Shown: positions 8,447-19,061, counted from the stretch's first letter. The stretch is DNA of 64,000 bases from Novosphingobium sp. MD-1 (GCF_001014975.1 NZ_BBXA01000021.1:115264-179263), one strand, 5' to 3'. A program made the numbers and translations. Notes: generated by a model from the letters alone, not told the origin.

Positions 8447-8550
8447 CAGGGTGGATACGGGGGCTTGCATTGCCGGCGGCCACCGGCAAAAGACAAGTCC
8501 GATCAATTCTCTCGTTCCGGGATGCGCGCCGACGCGCTATCCTTGATCGC

Positions 8551-8994
8551 ATGGTACAGGCGCTTGCGATGATCTATCTCTGGCTCAAGGCCGGTCACAT
8601 CATCTTCGTGATATTCTGGATGGCAGGGCTGTTCATGCTGCCGCGTTACTTCGTCTATCATCAGGAAGCGGCCCCCGGATCGCCCGAGAACGCGGTGTGG
8701 ATTGATCGCGAGCGCAAGCTGCTGAAAATCATCCTGTGGCCGTCGCTTGTCGTCGTGTGGGTGCTTGGTCTGGCGCTGGCGATGACGACCGGAGCGTTCC
8801 AGCAGGGCTGGTTCCACGCCAAGCTGGCCCTTGTGCTGGCGCTGACGGCTTACCATTTCTGGTTGGCGGGATATGCCCGCGCGCTGGCGGCGGGCGAACG
8901 GCGGCTTTCGGGCAAGCGCCTGCGAATGATCAACGAAGTGCCGGGCGTGACCGCTGCGCTGATCGTGATTCTGGTGATTCTCAAGCCGTTCTAA
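8551..8994 (+). CDS. hemJ: Protoporphyrinogen IX oxidase HemJ
   Basis: A 147-residue integral membrane protein with about four helices. HemJ oxidises protoporphyrinogen IX to protoporphyrin IX in bacteria without HemG or HemY. The family block [20 protein letters not shown] near the N terminus holds the conserved haem-ligand histidine, and a KLRMINE-like motif ([10 protein letters not shown]) lies near the end. The start is uncertain: ATG at 8551 (used) or at 8569, which would give 141 residues starting MIYLWLK. It is close to hemE, which fits a small haem cluster at the origin. Confidence 0.9.
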   Translation: MVQALAMIYLWLKAGHIIFVIFWMAGLFMLPRYFVYHQEAAPGSPENAVWIDRERKLLKIILWPSLVVVWVLGLALAMTTGAFQQGWFHAKLALVLALTAYHFWLAGYARALAAGERRLSGKRLRMINEVPGVTAALIVILVILKPF

Positions 8995-9157
8995 GCCTTG
9001 GCGCATTGCGGTCCTGATTGACTTGCCGCGAGGCAAGGCATATCGCGCTGAGCGTCCGGCATCGGAGGTCGCGCCACCATGGCAGCGACCGGACCCGCTT
9101 TCTCCAAGCCCCAAGGTCCGCCGGCCATTCCCAGCATTCCATCCGGAACCCAAGAAT

Positions 9158-10414
<1,257 letters not shown>

Positions 10415-10442
10415 AACGGTTCGCAACGCGGACAGGAAACGA

Positions 10443-10472
10443 AGGGGGCTTCGCCATCGGGCGCAGCCCCCT
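10443..10472 (+). terminator. Terminator after rho
   Basis: The arm at 10443-10450 (AGGGGGCT) pairs with 10465-10472 (AGCCCCCT) and is followed by CTTTCG. It lies between the convergent rho and NTF2-like genes and overlaps neither. Confidence 0.6.
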
Positions 10473-10480
10473 CTTTCGTA

Positions 10481-10864
10481 TCACGTGTTCTCGAGCTGCT
10501 CGGCCATCTTCTGCCACACGGCGTTGATCGCCTTGAGCGGGCGGACCATGACCTTGAAATCGATGATCCGGCCTTCAAGATCGAAGCGGATCAGGTCGAT
10601 GCCGTTGACCTTGATCCCGTCGATCTCGGCGGTGAATTCAAGGCAGGCTTCCGGCCCGTCCACCAGTTCGCGGACATAGGCGAACGTCCCGTTGCCGAAG
10701 ACCCCGGCCGCCGCCGTCAGGTACATCAGCACTTTCTCGCGCCCTTCCTGCGGCGTGTGGACCACGGGGGAATGAAATACCGCGTCGGGCGCGATCAGCT
10801 CTTCCAGCAGCGCCGGATCGCTGTCCAGCATGTAGCGGTGCCAGGCGGCCAGTCCCAGTTGCAT
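10481..10864 (-). CDS. NTF2/SnoaL-like domain protein
   Basis: A 127-residue single-domain alpha+beta-barrel protein. It resembles SnoaL-like proteins in the pattern W-x(3)-L-(x)-LIAPDAVFHSPVVHTPQEG, a central EFTAEIDGIKVNGIDLIRFD strand pair, and a C-terminal helix. Such folds serve as small enzymes or ligand-binding domains, so no activity can be assigned. The start at 10864 is set by the AAGGGGAGA ribosome-binding site; the open frame further upstream has no conserved content. It lies leftward of the dienelactone hydrolase, with a hairpin between them. Confidence 0.75.
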   Translation of the reverse strand: MQLGLAAWHRYMLDSDPALLEELIAPDAVFHSPVVHTPQEGREKVLMYLTAAAGVFGNGTFAYVRELVDGPEACLEFTAEIDGIKVNGIDLIRFDLEGRIIDFKVMVRPLKAINAVWQKMAEQLENT

Positions 10865-10907
10865 TGGCGTCGTCTCCCCTTTGGTTGCCGATCCGGTTTT
10901 GCCCTTT

Positions 10908-10940
10908 CCGGTTGCGCTCGCATTGATGGAGCGCAACCGG
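10908..10940 (-). terminator. Hairpin after dienelactone hydrolase gene
   Basis: A perfect 12-bp stem (10908-10919 with 10929-10940) and a 9-nt loop just beyond the stop at 10953 in the leftward direction. An AAAGGGC follows on the transcript, so the U-tract is weak. Confidence 0.55.
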
Positions 10941-10952
10941 TGCGAAGTGCGG

Positions 10953-11651
10953 TTAGGCGAGGTGTTCCGCCAAGAACGCGCGGGTGCGGCCATCGGCCAG
11001 TTGCGCACCCTCCTCGTCGCGGCGGTTGCCCATTTCGGCGGCAAAACCGTGATCGAGCCCCTCGTAGTCGTAGAGCGTCACTTTGGGATGTGGATCGAGC
11101 CCGGCGTGGATCGTTGCCTGCACTTCGGGCGAGACGAGGTGATCCGCCGTGGGGATGTGCAGCAGCAGCGGATTGACGATGGCATGGGCTTCGCCAAGCA
11201 TCTGGTCGATCATCACGCCGTAATAGCCGACCGAAGCGTCGATATCGGTGCGCGCGGCGGCCATATAAGCCATGCGGCCACCCAGGCAGAACCCGACCAG
11301 CCCCACCTTGGCCACGCCGCGCTCCTTGCGCAGCCAGCGGATCGCCGCTTCGATGTCCTGCACGCCCAGATCGGCATCGTACTGGCCGAAATAGCCGAAG
11401 GCTTCCTGCAGCTGTTCCGGAACATCGGGATCGAGTTCGACGCCGGGCGCGAAACGCCAGAAGATGTCCGGCGCCAGTGCGACATAGCCGAGCGCGGCCC
11501 AGTCATCGCACTTCTTGCGGATGCCGGCGTTGATACCGAAGATTTCCGGAATAACGACGATGGCGGCCTTCGCCCCGGTCGCGGGCGTGGCGACATAGAC
11601 GGGGATCGCGTCCTGTCCGTCATAAGCTGGAATTCTCGTCATCTCACCCAT
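10953..11651 (-). CDS. Dienelactone hydrolase family protein
   Basis: A 232-residue alpha/beta-hydrolase of the dienelactone hydrolase family. The nucleophile elbow is GFCLGG with Cys122. Asp170 and His201 (in GLDHGF) complete the Cys-Asp-His triad, and all three are present. The family opens lactone rings such as dienelactone in chlorocatechol breakdown, but many members act on other esters, so the substrate is open. It has no aromatic-degradation neighbours. It is divergent from the DUF6489 gene, with 128 bp between. Confidence 0.85.
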   Translation of the reverse strand: MGEMTRIPAYDGQDAIPVYVATPATGAKAAIVVIPEIFGINAGIRKKCDDWAALGYVALAPDIFWRFAPGVELDPDVPEQLQEAFGYFGQYDADLGVQDIEAAIRWLRKERGVAKVGLVGFCLGGRMAYMAAARTDIDASVGYYGVMIDQMLGEAHAIVNPLLLHIPTADHLVSPEVQATIHAGLDPHPKVTLYDYEGLDHGFAAEMGNRRDEEGAQLADGRTRAFLAEHLA

Positions 11652-11779
11652 GGTGGTTCGTCCTGTTCACTGGTTTGTCATGCGGATATCATGCGTTGGT
11701 CGATACCGAGCTTGGCCCCGCGAGTGGACTTTGCCAAGCTCCGGTGACACTCTGAAGCCTTGTTGATCGGGAGAGTTCC

Positions 11780-12058
11780 ATGAAAGTTCAGGTCGAGATC
11801 GACTGCACGCCGGAAGAAGCGCGCCGCTTTCTGGGGTTGCCCGATGTCTCCAAGGCGAACGACGTCTATATCGATGCCATCGCCAAGGCGATGCAGGGCG
11901 TGTCGAATCTCGATCAGCTCCAGGGCTATGCCAAGCAGATCGCGCCGATGGGCGAGATCGGGCTGAAGCTGTTCCAGCAGTTCGTGGAGCAGGGCGCCGG
12001 CGCGGCGATGGCCGGGTTCAAGGCCGGGGTTTCCGGGGGTAAGAAGCAGGACGACTGA
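11780..12058 (+). CDS. DUF6489 family protein
   Basis: A 92-residue protein with the pattern EIDCTPEEARRFLGLPDV near the N terminus and a helical C-terminal half (QFVEQGAGAAMAGFK) ending in lysines. It matches a small conserved family in sphingomonads and relatives that has no known function. A ribosome-binding site GGGAGAG precedes the ATG. It sits just before a parS site and mnmE in the parABS neighbourhood. Confidence 0.75.
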   Translation: MKVQVEIDCTPEEARRFLGLPDVSKANDVYIDAIAKAMQGVSNLDQLQGYAKQIAPMGEIGLKLFQQFVEQGAGAAMAGFKAGVSGGKKQDD

Positions 12059-12074
12059 TCCTGCGCGTGCCGAA

Positions 12075-12090
12075 TGTTCCACGTGGAACA
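12075..12090. other. parS site 1 (upstream of mnmE)
   Basis: TGTTCCACGTGGAACA, a perfect 16-bp palindrome that differs from the consensus TGTTTCACGTGAAACA at two symmetric bases. It lies 45 bp before mnmE and is about 4.7 kb from parB. It is the expected ParB nucleation sequence. Confidence 0.9.
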
Positions 12091-12135
12091 TTGCGGTGTT
12101 CGACAGCGCGCGCGTGGGTGTTTAGAGACGCCGGC

Positions 12136-13425
12136 ATGTCCGACACGATCTTCGCCCTGTCTTCCGGTCAACCGCCCGCCGGCATCGCGGTTGTCCGGAT
12201 CAGTGGACCGCACGCCGGGGAATGCTTGCGGGCGCTTGCCGGCAAACTCCCGGCACCGCGCCGCGCCGCGCTGGTGCGGCTGATCGATCCGCGCGACGGT
12301 AACGAACTCGATCATACCATGGTGCTGTGGCTGCCCGGTCCCCGCACGGCGACGGGCGAGGACAGTGCGGAGCTTCATCTCCACGGCGGCCGCGCGGTGG
12401 TCGCCGCCGTTCTGGCCGCGCTGGCGGCACTGCCTGGATTACGCCAGGCGTTGCCCGGCGAATTCACCCGCCGCGCCTTCGCCAACGGGCGTATCGATCT
12501 GGCCGAGGCGGAAGGGCTTGCCGATCTGTTGACCGCCGAGACCGAGTTGCAGCGGCGGGCCGCGCTGGCCATGGCGGACGGTGCGTTGTCGCGTCTGGTC
12601 GTTGGATGGCGCGACAAGGTGCTGGCGCTCTCGGCCCGTCTGGAAGCCGCGCTCGATTTTTCGGACGAGGACGATGTCGGAGCCGATCTTCCGGCCGGCT
12701 TCGCGGCGGACGCGGCTGCCCTGGCCGACGATCTCGCGGCGTGGCTCGCCCGGCCGCGCGCGGAGCCGTTGCGCGAGGGCTTCCGGGTTGTCCTCGCCGG
12801 CCCGCCAAACGCGGGAAAATCCACGCTGTTCAATGCATTGGTCGACGACGAGGCAGCGATCACCGCGGCGGAGCCGGGGACCACGCGCGATGTTCTGGTC
12901 CGCGCGGTGGCGATCGATGGCGTGCCCTTCACGTTCATCGATACGGCCGGCCTGCGCGAAGACGGCGCCGGCGAGATCGAACGGATCGGCATCGCCCGTG
13001 CGCTGGCGGAAGCCGAGCGCGCGGATCTGGTGTTGTGGCTGGGCCCGGAGGGCGCCGGGCCTGCCGGTCGTTCGCTGTGGGAAATCGAAACACGGATCGA
13101 CCGTCCGGACCGGGCGATCAAGCACGGCGCGCGGTTCGCGCTTTCGGCGCGGACGGGGGAGGGCCTGTCGGCGTTTCGCGCCGGGTTGGTGGATCATGCC
13201 CGCGCGGCGTTGCCGGCTCCGGGCGAAGCGGCGCTGAATGCGCGTCAGGCGGGGTTGCTGGGGGAGGTGATGACCACTCTCGGTGCGGCGGCGGCCATGC
13301 CGGACCCCTTGCTGGCAGCGGAAGAGCTTCGCCTCGCCCGGCAGGCGCTCGACCGGCTCGTGGGGCGTGTCGGCACCGAGGACATGCTGGACGCGCTGTT
13401 TGGCCGGTTCTGCATCGGCAAATGA
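12136..13425 (+). CDS. mnmE: tRNA uridine-5-carboxymethylaminomethyl GTPase MnmE
   Basis: A 429-residue GTPase that acts with MnmG to build cmnm5-type modifications at the wobble uridine of tRNAs. It has an N-terminal tetrahydrofolate-binding domain and helical domain. The G domain shows G1 GPPNAGKS (222-229), TTRD and DTAGLRE. The essential C-terminal motif FCIGK is present. The region where NKxD (G4) is expected reads TRID (319-322), lacking the Asn and Lys. The start at 12136 (MSDTIFALSS) fits the family; the open frame from 12067 covers parS. Confidence 0.93.
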   Translation: MSDTIFALSSGQPPAGIAVVRISGPHAGECLRALAGKLPAPRRAALVRLIDPRDGNELDHTMVLWLPGPRTATGEDSAELHLHGGRAVVAAVLAALAALPGLRQALPGEFTRRAFANGRIDLAEAEGLADLLTAETELQRRAALAMADGALSRLVVGWRDKVLALSARLEAALDFSDEDDVGADLPAGFAADAAALADDLAAWLARPRAEPLREGFRVVLAGPPNAGKSTLFNALVDDEAAITAAEPGTTRDVLVRAVAIDGVPFTFIDTAGLREDGAGEIERIGIARALAEAERADLVLWLGPEGAGPAGRSLWEIETRIDRPDRAIKHGARFALSARTGEGLSAFRAGLVDHARAALPAPGEAALNARQAGLLGEVMTTLGAAAAMPDPLLAAEELRLARQALDRLVGRVGTEDMLDALFGRFCIGK

Positions 13426-13432
13426 AGCGCAA

Positions 13433-13448
13433 TGTTCCACGTGGAACA
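13433..13448. other. parS site 2 (between mnmE and mnmG)
   Basis: A second perfect copy of TGTTCCACGTGGAACA in the 69-bp gap between mnmE and mnmG. Confidence 0.9.
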
Positions 13449-13494
13449 TCGATGCACTTTGACGTGAGTCCCGCTCTCCTGTAACGGGCATCCC

Positions 13495-15339
13495 ATGCAG
13501 CAATTCGATGTGATCGTGGTCGGCGGCGGTCATGCCGGCGTCGAGGCGGCCGCCGTTTCGGCGCGGATGGGCGCGCGCACGGCGCTGGTGAGTTTCGATC
13601 CGGAGACGATCGGCGCGATGAGCTGCAACCCGGCGATTGGCGGACTGGGCAAGGGCCATCTCGTGCGCGAGGTCGATGCCTTTGACGGATTGATCGCGCG
13701 CGCGGCCGATGTGGCGGCGATTCACTACCGGATGCTCAACCGTTCCAAGGGCAGCGCGGTGCAGGGGCCGCGTGTCCAGGCGGACCGCAAGCTGTTCCGC
13801 GCCGCGATCCAGCGCATGATTGCGGCTCAACCGAACCTCACCGTGGTTGCGGGCGAAGCGGCGGCCTTGCGGATGCAGGGCGGCCGTGTGGTAGGCGTCG
13901 ATCTGGGCAACGGCGATGCGCTTGCGGCCGATGTGGTCGTGCTGTGTACGGGCACCTTCCTCGGAGGGCGGCTGTTTCGTGGCGAGGAGCGGATGGATGG
14001 TGGCCGCATCGGCGAAAGCGCGGCGCACCGGCTGGCCACGCAGCTGCGCGATGCCGACCTGCCGATGGCGCGGCTGAAGACGGGCACACCGCCCCGGCTG
14101 GACGGCCGCACGATCGACTGGGCGCGGTTGCCGGAGCAGCCCAGCGACGCCGAGCCGTGGACGATGTCTCCTTTGACGCCGGCGCGCACGGTGCCACAGG
14201 TGTTCTGCGCGATCGCGCGCACCAATGCGCGCACGCACGATATCATCCGCAGCGGACTGGACCGTTCGCCGCTGTTCACGGGCGCGATCGGCGCGCAGGG
14301 GCCGCGCTATTGCCCGTCGATCGAGGACAAGATCCACCGCTTCGGCGATCGCGACGGGCACCAGGTCTTTCTCGAACCGGAGGGGCTGGACGACCGCACG
14401 GTTTACCCGAACGGGGTCAGCACCTCGCTGCCGACGGATGTGCAGGTGGCGATGATGCGCAGCATCGAAGGGCTGGAGCGGGTGGAGATCACCGTGCCCG
14501 GCTATGCGGTGGAATACGACCACATCGATCCGCGCGCGCTGCGGCGCAGCCTGGAAGTGAAAGCCATCCCGGGGCTCTATTGCGCCGGGCAGATCAACGG
14601 GACGACCGGATACGAGGAGGCGGCGGCGCAGGGGCTGGTGGCGGGGATGCACGCGGCGGCGGCCGTGCTGGGCCGCGCGCCGGCGGCGCTGGACCGGGCA
14701 TCGAGCTACATGGCCGTGATGATCGACGACCTCACGCTTCATGGCGTCAGCGAGCCCTATCGCATGTTGACCGCGCGGGCTGAGTATCGCCTGCGTTTGC
14801 GCGCCAACAACGCCTCCACCCGGCTGACCCCGCTGGCTCTTGCTGCCGGGTGTGTGGGGAACGAACGCGCGGTCTGGTTCGAAGCGCGCAGTAAACAGCG
14901 GGAACGGCTGGAGCGCGCGCTGGCCGCCGATGTCACCCCGACGGAGCTGGTGCGCGCGGGGATGGCGGTGCGGGCTGATGGCACCCGGCGATCCCTGATG
15001 GAGTGGCTGCGTTTCCCTGAAGTCACGCTCGCGGCGTTGCAGCCATGGATGGGGGACGGGGCGTTCGATCCGCTGCTGGTGGAGGAAGTGGAGGAGGACG
15101 CGGCCTATGCGCCCTATCTCGCGCGGCAGGACGCGGAACTGCGCGAATTGCGGTCGAGCGACGCGGTCGCGCTCGGCGATGATTTCCCCTTCGCCGAGGT
15201 ACCCGGCCTTTCGAACGAGATGGTGGAACGGTTGCAGCGTGCCCGGCCGGATACGCTGGCGGCGGCGGGCCGGATCGCGGGGATCACCCCGGCCGCGCTT
15301 GCCAGCCTGCTGGTCCACGCGCGGCGGCGCGCGGCATGA
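13495..15339 (+). CDS. mnmG: tRNA uridine-5-carboxymethylaminomethyl synthesis enzyme MnmG
   Basis: A 614-residue FAD protein, partner of MnmE in tRNA wobble-uridine modification. The FAD-binding motif GGGHAG is at residues 10-15. It is followed by the signature [19 protein letters not shown]. The conserved C-terminal region that binds MnmE and tRNA is complete. The end overlaps the rsmG start as ATGA. The length is normal for the family. Confidence 0.97.
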   Translation: MQQFDVIVVGGGHAGVEAAAVSARMGARTALVSFDPETIGAMSCNPAIGGLGKGHLVREVDAFDGLIARAADVAAIHYRMLNRSKGSAVQGPRVQADRKLFRAAIQRMIAAQPNLTVVAGEAAALRMQGGRVVGVDLGNGDALAADVVVLCTGTFLGGRLFRGEERMDGGRIGESAAHRLATQLRDADLPMARLKTGTPPRLDGRTIDWARLPEQPSDAEPWTMSPLTPARTVPQVFCAIARTNARTHDIIRSGLDRSPLFTGAIGAQGPRYCPSIEDKIHRFGDRDGHQVFLEPEGLDDRTVYPNGVSTSLPTDVQVAMMRSIEGLERVEITVPGYAVEYDHIDPRALRRSLEVKAIPGLYCAGQINGTTGYEEAAAQGLVAGMHAAAAVLGRAPAALDRASSYMAVMIDDLTLHGVSEPYRMLTARAEYRLRLRANNASTRLTPLALAAGCVGNERAVWFEARSKQRERLERALAADVTPTELVRAGMAVRADGTRRSLMEWLRFPEVTLAALQPWMGDGAFDPLLVEEVEEDAAYAPYLARQDAELRELRSSDAVALGDDFPFAEVPGLSNEMVERLQRARPDTLAAAGRIAGITPAALASLLVHARRRAA

Positions 15340-16019
15340 CGATCACCAGCGAAGCGGATGCGCAAGCCTGGCTGCGCGACCGGCTGGGTGTCGATGCCGC
15401 CGGCATGGCCCGGCTGACCCGGCTGGCGGACCTGCTCGTCGCCGAGAACGAACGGCAGAATCTGGTCGCCCGCGGCACGCTGGCGCACGTCTGGCAGCGG
15501 CACATCGTCGACAGCGCGCAGCTGCTCGATGTTCCACGTGAAACATTGCCGGCCGGGCCGTGGCTCGATCTGGGGACCGGAGCTGGCTTTCCAGGGCTGG
15601 TCGTGGCGGCGTTGCAGCCTGAACGGCACGTCACGCTGGTCGATTCCCGGCGCCTGCGCACCGAATGGCTCGATCGCGCGGCGGCGGCGCTTGATCTGGC
15701 CAATGTGGAAGTCATTCTGGCGCGGGTGGAAGATGTGCCGGCACGGATCGCCAGCGTGATTTCAGCCCGCGCGTTTGCGCCGCTGGACAAGCTGCTGCTT
15801 CTTTCTGCGCGCTTTTCCACACCAGACACGCTTTGGCTGTTGCCCAAAGGGGCCAAGGCGAAGCATGAATTGGACATGCTCCCGAAATCCTGGCGCCATA
15901 TGTTCCACGTGGAACAATCGCTGACAGACCCCGACGCGGGCGTCATCGCTGGTCGCCTGCTTGGTGGCCAGCCCCCGGTTGTCCAAAAGGCCAAACGCCG
16001 GAAGGAAACTCGCCGATGA
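15336..16019 (+). CDS. rsmG: 16S rRNA (guanine527-N7)-methyltransferase
   Basis: A 227-residue SAM-dependent methyltransferase of 16S rRNA G527. The SAM-binding motif [10 protein letters not shown] is at residues 78-87. The gene overlaps mnmG at its start and parA at its end, both as ATGA, in the usual operon. Two parS sites lie inside the coding sequence and encode parts of residues 65-70 and about 188-194, so this reading frame is constrained by ParB binding too. Confidence 0.95.
   Translation: MTITSEADAQAWLRDRLGVDAAGMARLTRLADLLVAENERQNLVARGTLAHVWQRHIVDSAQLLDVPRETLPAGPWLDLGTGAGFPGLVVAALQPERHVTLVDSRRLRTEWLDRAAAALDLANVEVILARVEDVPARIASVISARAFAPLDKLLLLSARFSTPDTLWLLPKGAKAKHELDMLPKSWRHMFHVEQSLTDPDAGVIAGRLLGGQPPVVQKAKRRKETRR
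15530..15545. other. parS site 3 (inside rsmG)
   Basis: TGTTCCACGTGAAACA, a hybrid between the canonical TGTTTCACGTGAAACA and the CC/GG variant, inside rsmG codons 65-70. Confidence 0.85.
15901..15916. other. parS site 4 (inside rsmG)
   Basis: A perfect TGTTCCACGTGGAACA inside rsmG, about 115 bp before parA. Confidence 0.9.
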
Positions 16020-16795
16020 TTACCATCGCTGTCGCCAACCAGAAGGGCGGAGTGGGCAAGACCACCACCGCGATCAACATCGCCACCGCGCTGGCCGCCA
16101 CCGGCTGGAAAGTGCTGCTGGTCGATCTCGATCCGCAGGGCAATGCCTCGACCGGGATCGGCGTCGCTTCGCACGAGCGCGAACGTTCGTCGTATGATCT
16201 GCTGATCGATCAGGCGACCGTTGCCGAATGCCTGATGCCTACGCGCATTCCGGGGCTCGATCTGGTGCCCGCCACGGTCGATCTTTCGGGCGCGGAAGTG
16301 GAGCTGGTCAGCGTCGAGGACCGGACCGGAAAGTTGCGCGGCGCACTTTCCCAGGGCGGGGCGGGGCATGATATCTGCCTGATCGATTGCCCGCCGTCGC
16401 TCGGCCTGCTCACGCTCAATGCGCTCACCGCGGCGGATACGCTGCTGGTGCCGCTCCAGTGCGAATTCTTCGCGCTCGAAGGGCTGAGTCAGCTGCTGCA
16501 GACGGTCGAGCGCGTCCAGGAGCGCTTCAACGCCGATCTCGGCATCCTGGGCGTGGTCCTCACCATGTTCGATCGACGCAATCGCCTGACCGATCAGGTG
16601 GCGGACGACGTGCGATCCTGCCTGCACGATCTGGTGTTCGAAGCGGTGATTCCGCGCAACGTCCGTTTGTCCGAGGCGCCGAGCCATGGCTTGCCCGCGC
16701 TGATCTACGATCATGCCTGCCCCGGATCGCAGGCTTACATGAAGCTGGCGCGCGAACTGATCGGCCGGCTGCCCGAACGGAGGAAGGCTGCATGA
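16016..16795 (+). CDS. parA: Chromosome partitioning ATPase ParA
   Basis: A 259-residue ParA/MinD-type ATPase that forms the nucleoid gradient moving ParB-parS complexes. The deviant Walker A KGGVGKTT spans residues 10-17, with the signature Lys10 in front. LIDCPPS is the Walker B region. The start overlaps the rsmG stop and the stop overlaps the parB start, both as ATGA, so translation is coupled through the rsmG-parA-parB unit. Confidence 0.96.
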   Translation: MITIAVANQKGGVGKTTTAINIATALAATGWKVLLVDLDPQGNASTGIGVASHERERSSYDLLIDQATVAECLMPTRIPGLDLVPATVDLSGAEVELVSVEDRTGKLRGALSQGGAGHDICLIDCPPSLGLLTLNALTAADTLLVPLQCEFFALEGLSQLLQTVERVQERFNADLGILGVVLTMFDRRNRLTDQVADDVRSCLHDLVFEAVIPRNVRLSEAPSHGLPALIYDHACPGSQAYMKLARELIGRLPERRKAA

Positions 16796-17754
16796 GCAGC
16801 GAAGACGGCATGACCGGTGATGGCGTGAAAGCGGCGCCGGTGCGGCGCGCAGCGCTGGGGCGGGGGCTGGGCGCGCTGCTCGGCGAAACCCGGCGCGAGG
16901 AATCGCTGATCCGCGTTTCGGCGGGCGCGCCGGAAGGGGCCGCACTGCCGCGCGAAGGCGGAGTTTCGTTGCTTTCCGTGTCGGACATCGAACCCGATCC
17001 CAATCAGCCGCGTCGCCATTTCGACGAAGACGCGCTGGAGGAACTGGCCCGCTCGATCGCGCAACGGGGTGTGATCCAGCCGGTGATCGTGCGGCCTGTG
17101 AGCGCGGGCCGCTACCAGCTCGTGGCTGGTGAGCGCCGCTGGCGCGCGGCGCAGCGCGCGCGCGTCCACGAGATTCCGGCGATCGTGCGCAAGCTCGATG
17201 AACGCGAAGTCGTCGCGCTGGCGCTGATCGAGAATCTGCAGCGCGAGGATCTCAATCCGGTGGAAGAGGCGCGCGCCTATCAGCGCCTGTCCGAGCAGGA
17301 TGGTCTGACGCAGCAGGAAATCGCGACCTTCGTCGACAAGTCGCGCAGCCATGTCGCCAATCTCATGCGCCTGCTCAGCTTGCCCGAGGAAGTGCTGGAC
17401 ATGGTCCAGCGCGACGAAATCTCGATGGGCCATGCGCGCGCGCTGGCAACCCTTCCCGATCCGCTGCCCATCGCGCGCGAAGTGGTGGCGAAGGGGCTTT
17501 CGGTGCGCGATGCGGAACGCATGGCCAAGCGCGCCGGGCGCCCGGAAAGCGCGCAGCGCAAGGCGCGCGCGGTGCGCGATCCGTCGCAAAGCGCCGATAT
17601 TGCGGCGGTGCAGGCGCATCTGGAGGAGTTCCTGGGCCTCAGGGTCATGATCAACGCCGATGCCGACCCCAGCTCGGGTTCGGTGACGATCCGCTACAAG
17701 ACGCTCGACCAGCTCGACCTGATCTGCCAGCGGCTTACCGGCGGCGGCATCTGA
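16792..17754 (+). CDS. parB: Chromosome partitioning protein ParB
   Basis: A 320-residue CTPase that loads onto parS and spreads as a sliding clamp. The N terminus holds an RRAALGRGLGALL stretch, the short ParA-activating segment typical of ParB. The CTP-binding region includes GVIQPVIVRP (93-102) and GERRWRA (113-119). A helix-turn-helix with QQEIATFVDKSRSHVANL reads parS, and a C-terminal dimerisation domain ends the protein. The start at 16792 overlaps the parA stop; the frame open from 16387 is a shadow of parA. Confidence 0.96.
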   Translation: MSSEDGMTGDGVKAAPVRRAALGRGLGALLGETRREESLIRVSAGAPEGAALPREGGVSLLSVSDIEPDPNQPRRHFDEDALEELARSIAQRGVIQPVIVRPVSAGRYQLVAGERRWRAAQRARVHEIPAIVRKLDEREVVALALIENLQREDLNPVEEARAYQRLSEQDGLTQQEIATFVDKSRSHVANLMRLLSLPEEVLDMVQRDEISMGHARALATLPDPLPIAREVVAKGLSVRDAERMAKRAGRPESAQRKARAVRDPSQSADIAAVQAHLEEFLGLRVMINADADPSSGSVTIRYKTLDQLDLICQRLTGGGI

Positions 17755-17786
17755 CGCGGACTTGCCCGAGAGGGCAGCGCATAAAG

Positions 17787-17804
17787 TTTAACTGATCGAT
17801 TAAA
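17787..17804. promoter_or_regulatory. Possible operator dyad before acyl-CoA dehydrogenase
   Basis: An 18-bp imperfect dyad with half-sites TTTAACTGA and TCGATTAAA (7 of 9 paired) in an AT-rich patch between parB and the dehydrogenase gene. Its size suits a TetR- or FadR-like regulator, but no regulator gene is adjacent. Confidence 0.35.
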
Positions 17805-17874
17805 TAGCGATTGACCCGGCTTGGCGGCGGCGCCTATCCCTGTGGGAAAGGCCACGACTAACCGGAGAGATGCC

Positions 17875-19029
17875 ATGTCGCTCGATGCGCTTTCACGCAC
17901 CGCGTACAACGAGGATCACGAAGCCTTCCGCCAGACCGTCCGCCGGTTTCTGGAGGACGAGATCGCGCCACACGCCGCCGAATGGGCGGAGGCGGGCATC
18001 GTGCCCAAGGAAGTCTGGCCCAAGGCCGGCGAACTGGGCATGCTGTGCCCCACCGTGCCCGAGGAATACGGTGGGCTGGGCCTCGATTTCGGCTACAACG
18101 CCATCGTCGACGAGGAAAGCGCCTACTATGGCCGCGTGACCACGGGCTTTTCGCTCCAGTCTGATATCGTCGCCAACTATCTCATCTCCTACGGTTCGGA
18201 AGAGCAGAAGAAGAAGTGGCTGCCGCGCATGGTCTCGGGCGAGACGATCACGGCGATCGCGATGACCGAACCCGGCACCGGGTCCGACCTTCAGGGCATG
18301 CGCACCACGGCCAAGAAGGACGGCAACCACTACGTCATCAACGGATCGAAGACCTACATCACCAACGGCCAGAACGCCGACCTTATCCTAGTCTGCTGCA
18401 AGACCGATACCGAGGTCCAGCCGGCGTGGAAGGGCGTGTCGATCGTGCTGGTCGAAGCCGATCGCGAAGGATTCGAACGCGGCCGCAACCTCGACAAGAT
18501 CGGGCAGGACGAAGCCGACACCTCGGAACTGTTCTTCAACGACGTGCGCGTGCCGATCACCAACTGCCTGGGCGAGGAAGGCAAGGGCTTCATCTACCTG
18601 ATGAGCGAATTGCCGCAGGAGCGCCTGTCGATCGCGGTCAGCGCGCAGGCGTCGGCCCAGCGCGCCTTCGATGATACCGTGGAATTCACCCGCGATCGCA
18701 AGGCGTTCGGCAAGCCAATCCTCGATTTCCAGAACACCCGCTTCACCCTGGCCGACATCAAGGCCAAGCTGCAGGTAGGCTGGGCGCACCTCGACTGGGC
18801 GCTGGCGCGCCACCTGAAGCGCGAACTGACCCCGGAAGAGGGCGCGGCGGCCAAGCTGTGGCATACCGAGCTGCAGTGGGAAGTGATGGACAAGTGCCTG
18901 CAGCTCCACGGCGGCGCGGGCTACATGAACGAGTACGCGATTGCCCGCGCCTGGCGCAGCGCGCGTGTGACGCGGATTTTCGGCGGCACCAACGAGATCA
19001 TGAAGGAACTGATCGGCCGCAAGCTGTAG
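17875..19029 (+). CDS. Acyl-CoA dehydrogenase
   Basis: A 384-residue FAD enzyme that introduces the alpha,beta double bond in acyl-CoA during beta-oxidation. It has the three-domain ACAD layout: helical N terminus, a beta domain with the signature AIAMTEPGTGSDLQGMRTTA, and a C-terminal helical domain with LHGGAGYMNEYAIARAWR and GGTNEIMKELIGRKL. Chain-length preference cannot be read. The start at 17875 has a GGAGAGA ribosome-binding site; the open frame further upstream has none. It is monocistronic and followed by parS 5. Confidence 0.92.
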   Translation: MSLDALSRTAYNEDHEAFRQTVRRFLEDEIAPHAAEWAEAGIVPKEVWPKAGELGMLCPTVPEEYGGLGLDFGYNAIVDEESAYYGRVTTGFSLQSDIVANYLISYGSEEQKKKWLPRMVSGETITAIAMTEPGTGSDLQGMRTTAKKDGNHYVINGSKTYITNGQNADLILVCCKTDTEVQPAWKGVSIVLVEADREGFERGRNLDKIGQDEADTSELFFNDVRVPITNCLGEEGKGFIYLMSELPQERLSIAVSAQASAQRAFDDTVEFTRDRKAFGKPILDFQNTRFTLADIKAKLQVGWAHLDWALARHLKRELTPEEGAAAKLWHTELQWEVMDKCLQLHGGAGYMNEYAIARAWRSARVTRIFGGTNEIMKELIGRKL

Positions 19030-19045
19030 GGTCAGGACCCTAGCA

Positions 19046-19061
19046 CGTTCCACGTGGAACA
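19046..19061. other. parS site 5 (after acyl-CoA dehydrogenase)
   Basis: CGTTCCACGTGGAACA, one base off the local perfect form, in the intergenic region 1.3 kb beyond parB. Confidence 0.8.

Noticed and set aside
12439..15318. A 959-codon open frame antisense to mnmE and mnmG
   Set aside because: High GC keeps antisense frames open. Its translation is rich in Arg, His and Gly with no domain pattern, while mnmE and mnmG are certain on the other strand.
17786..17804. CtrA-like TTAA spacing in the acyl-CoA dehydrogenase leader
   Set aside because: The two TTAA words are 8 bases apart, not 7. The dyad symmetry suggests another regulator.
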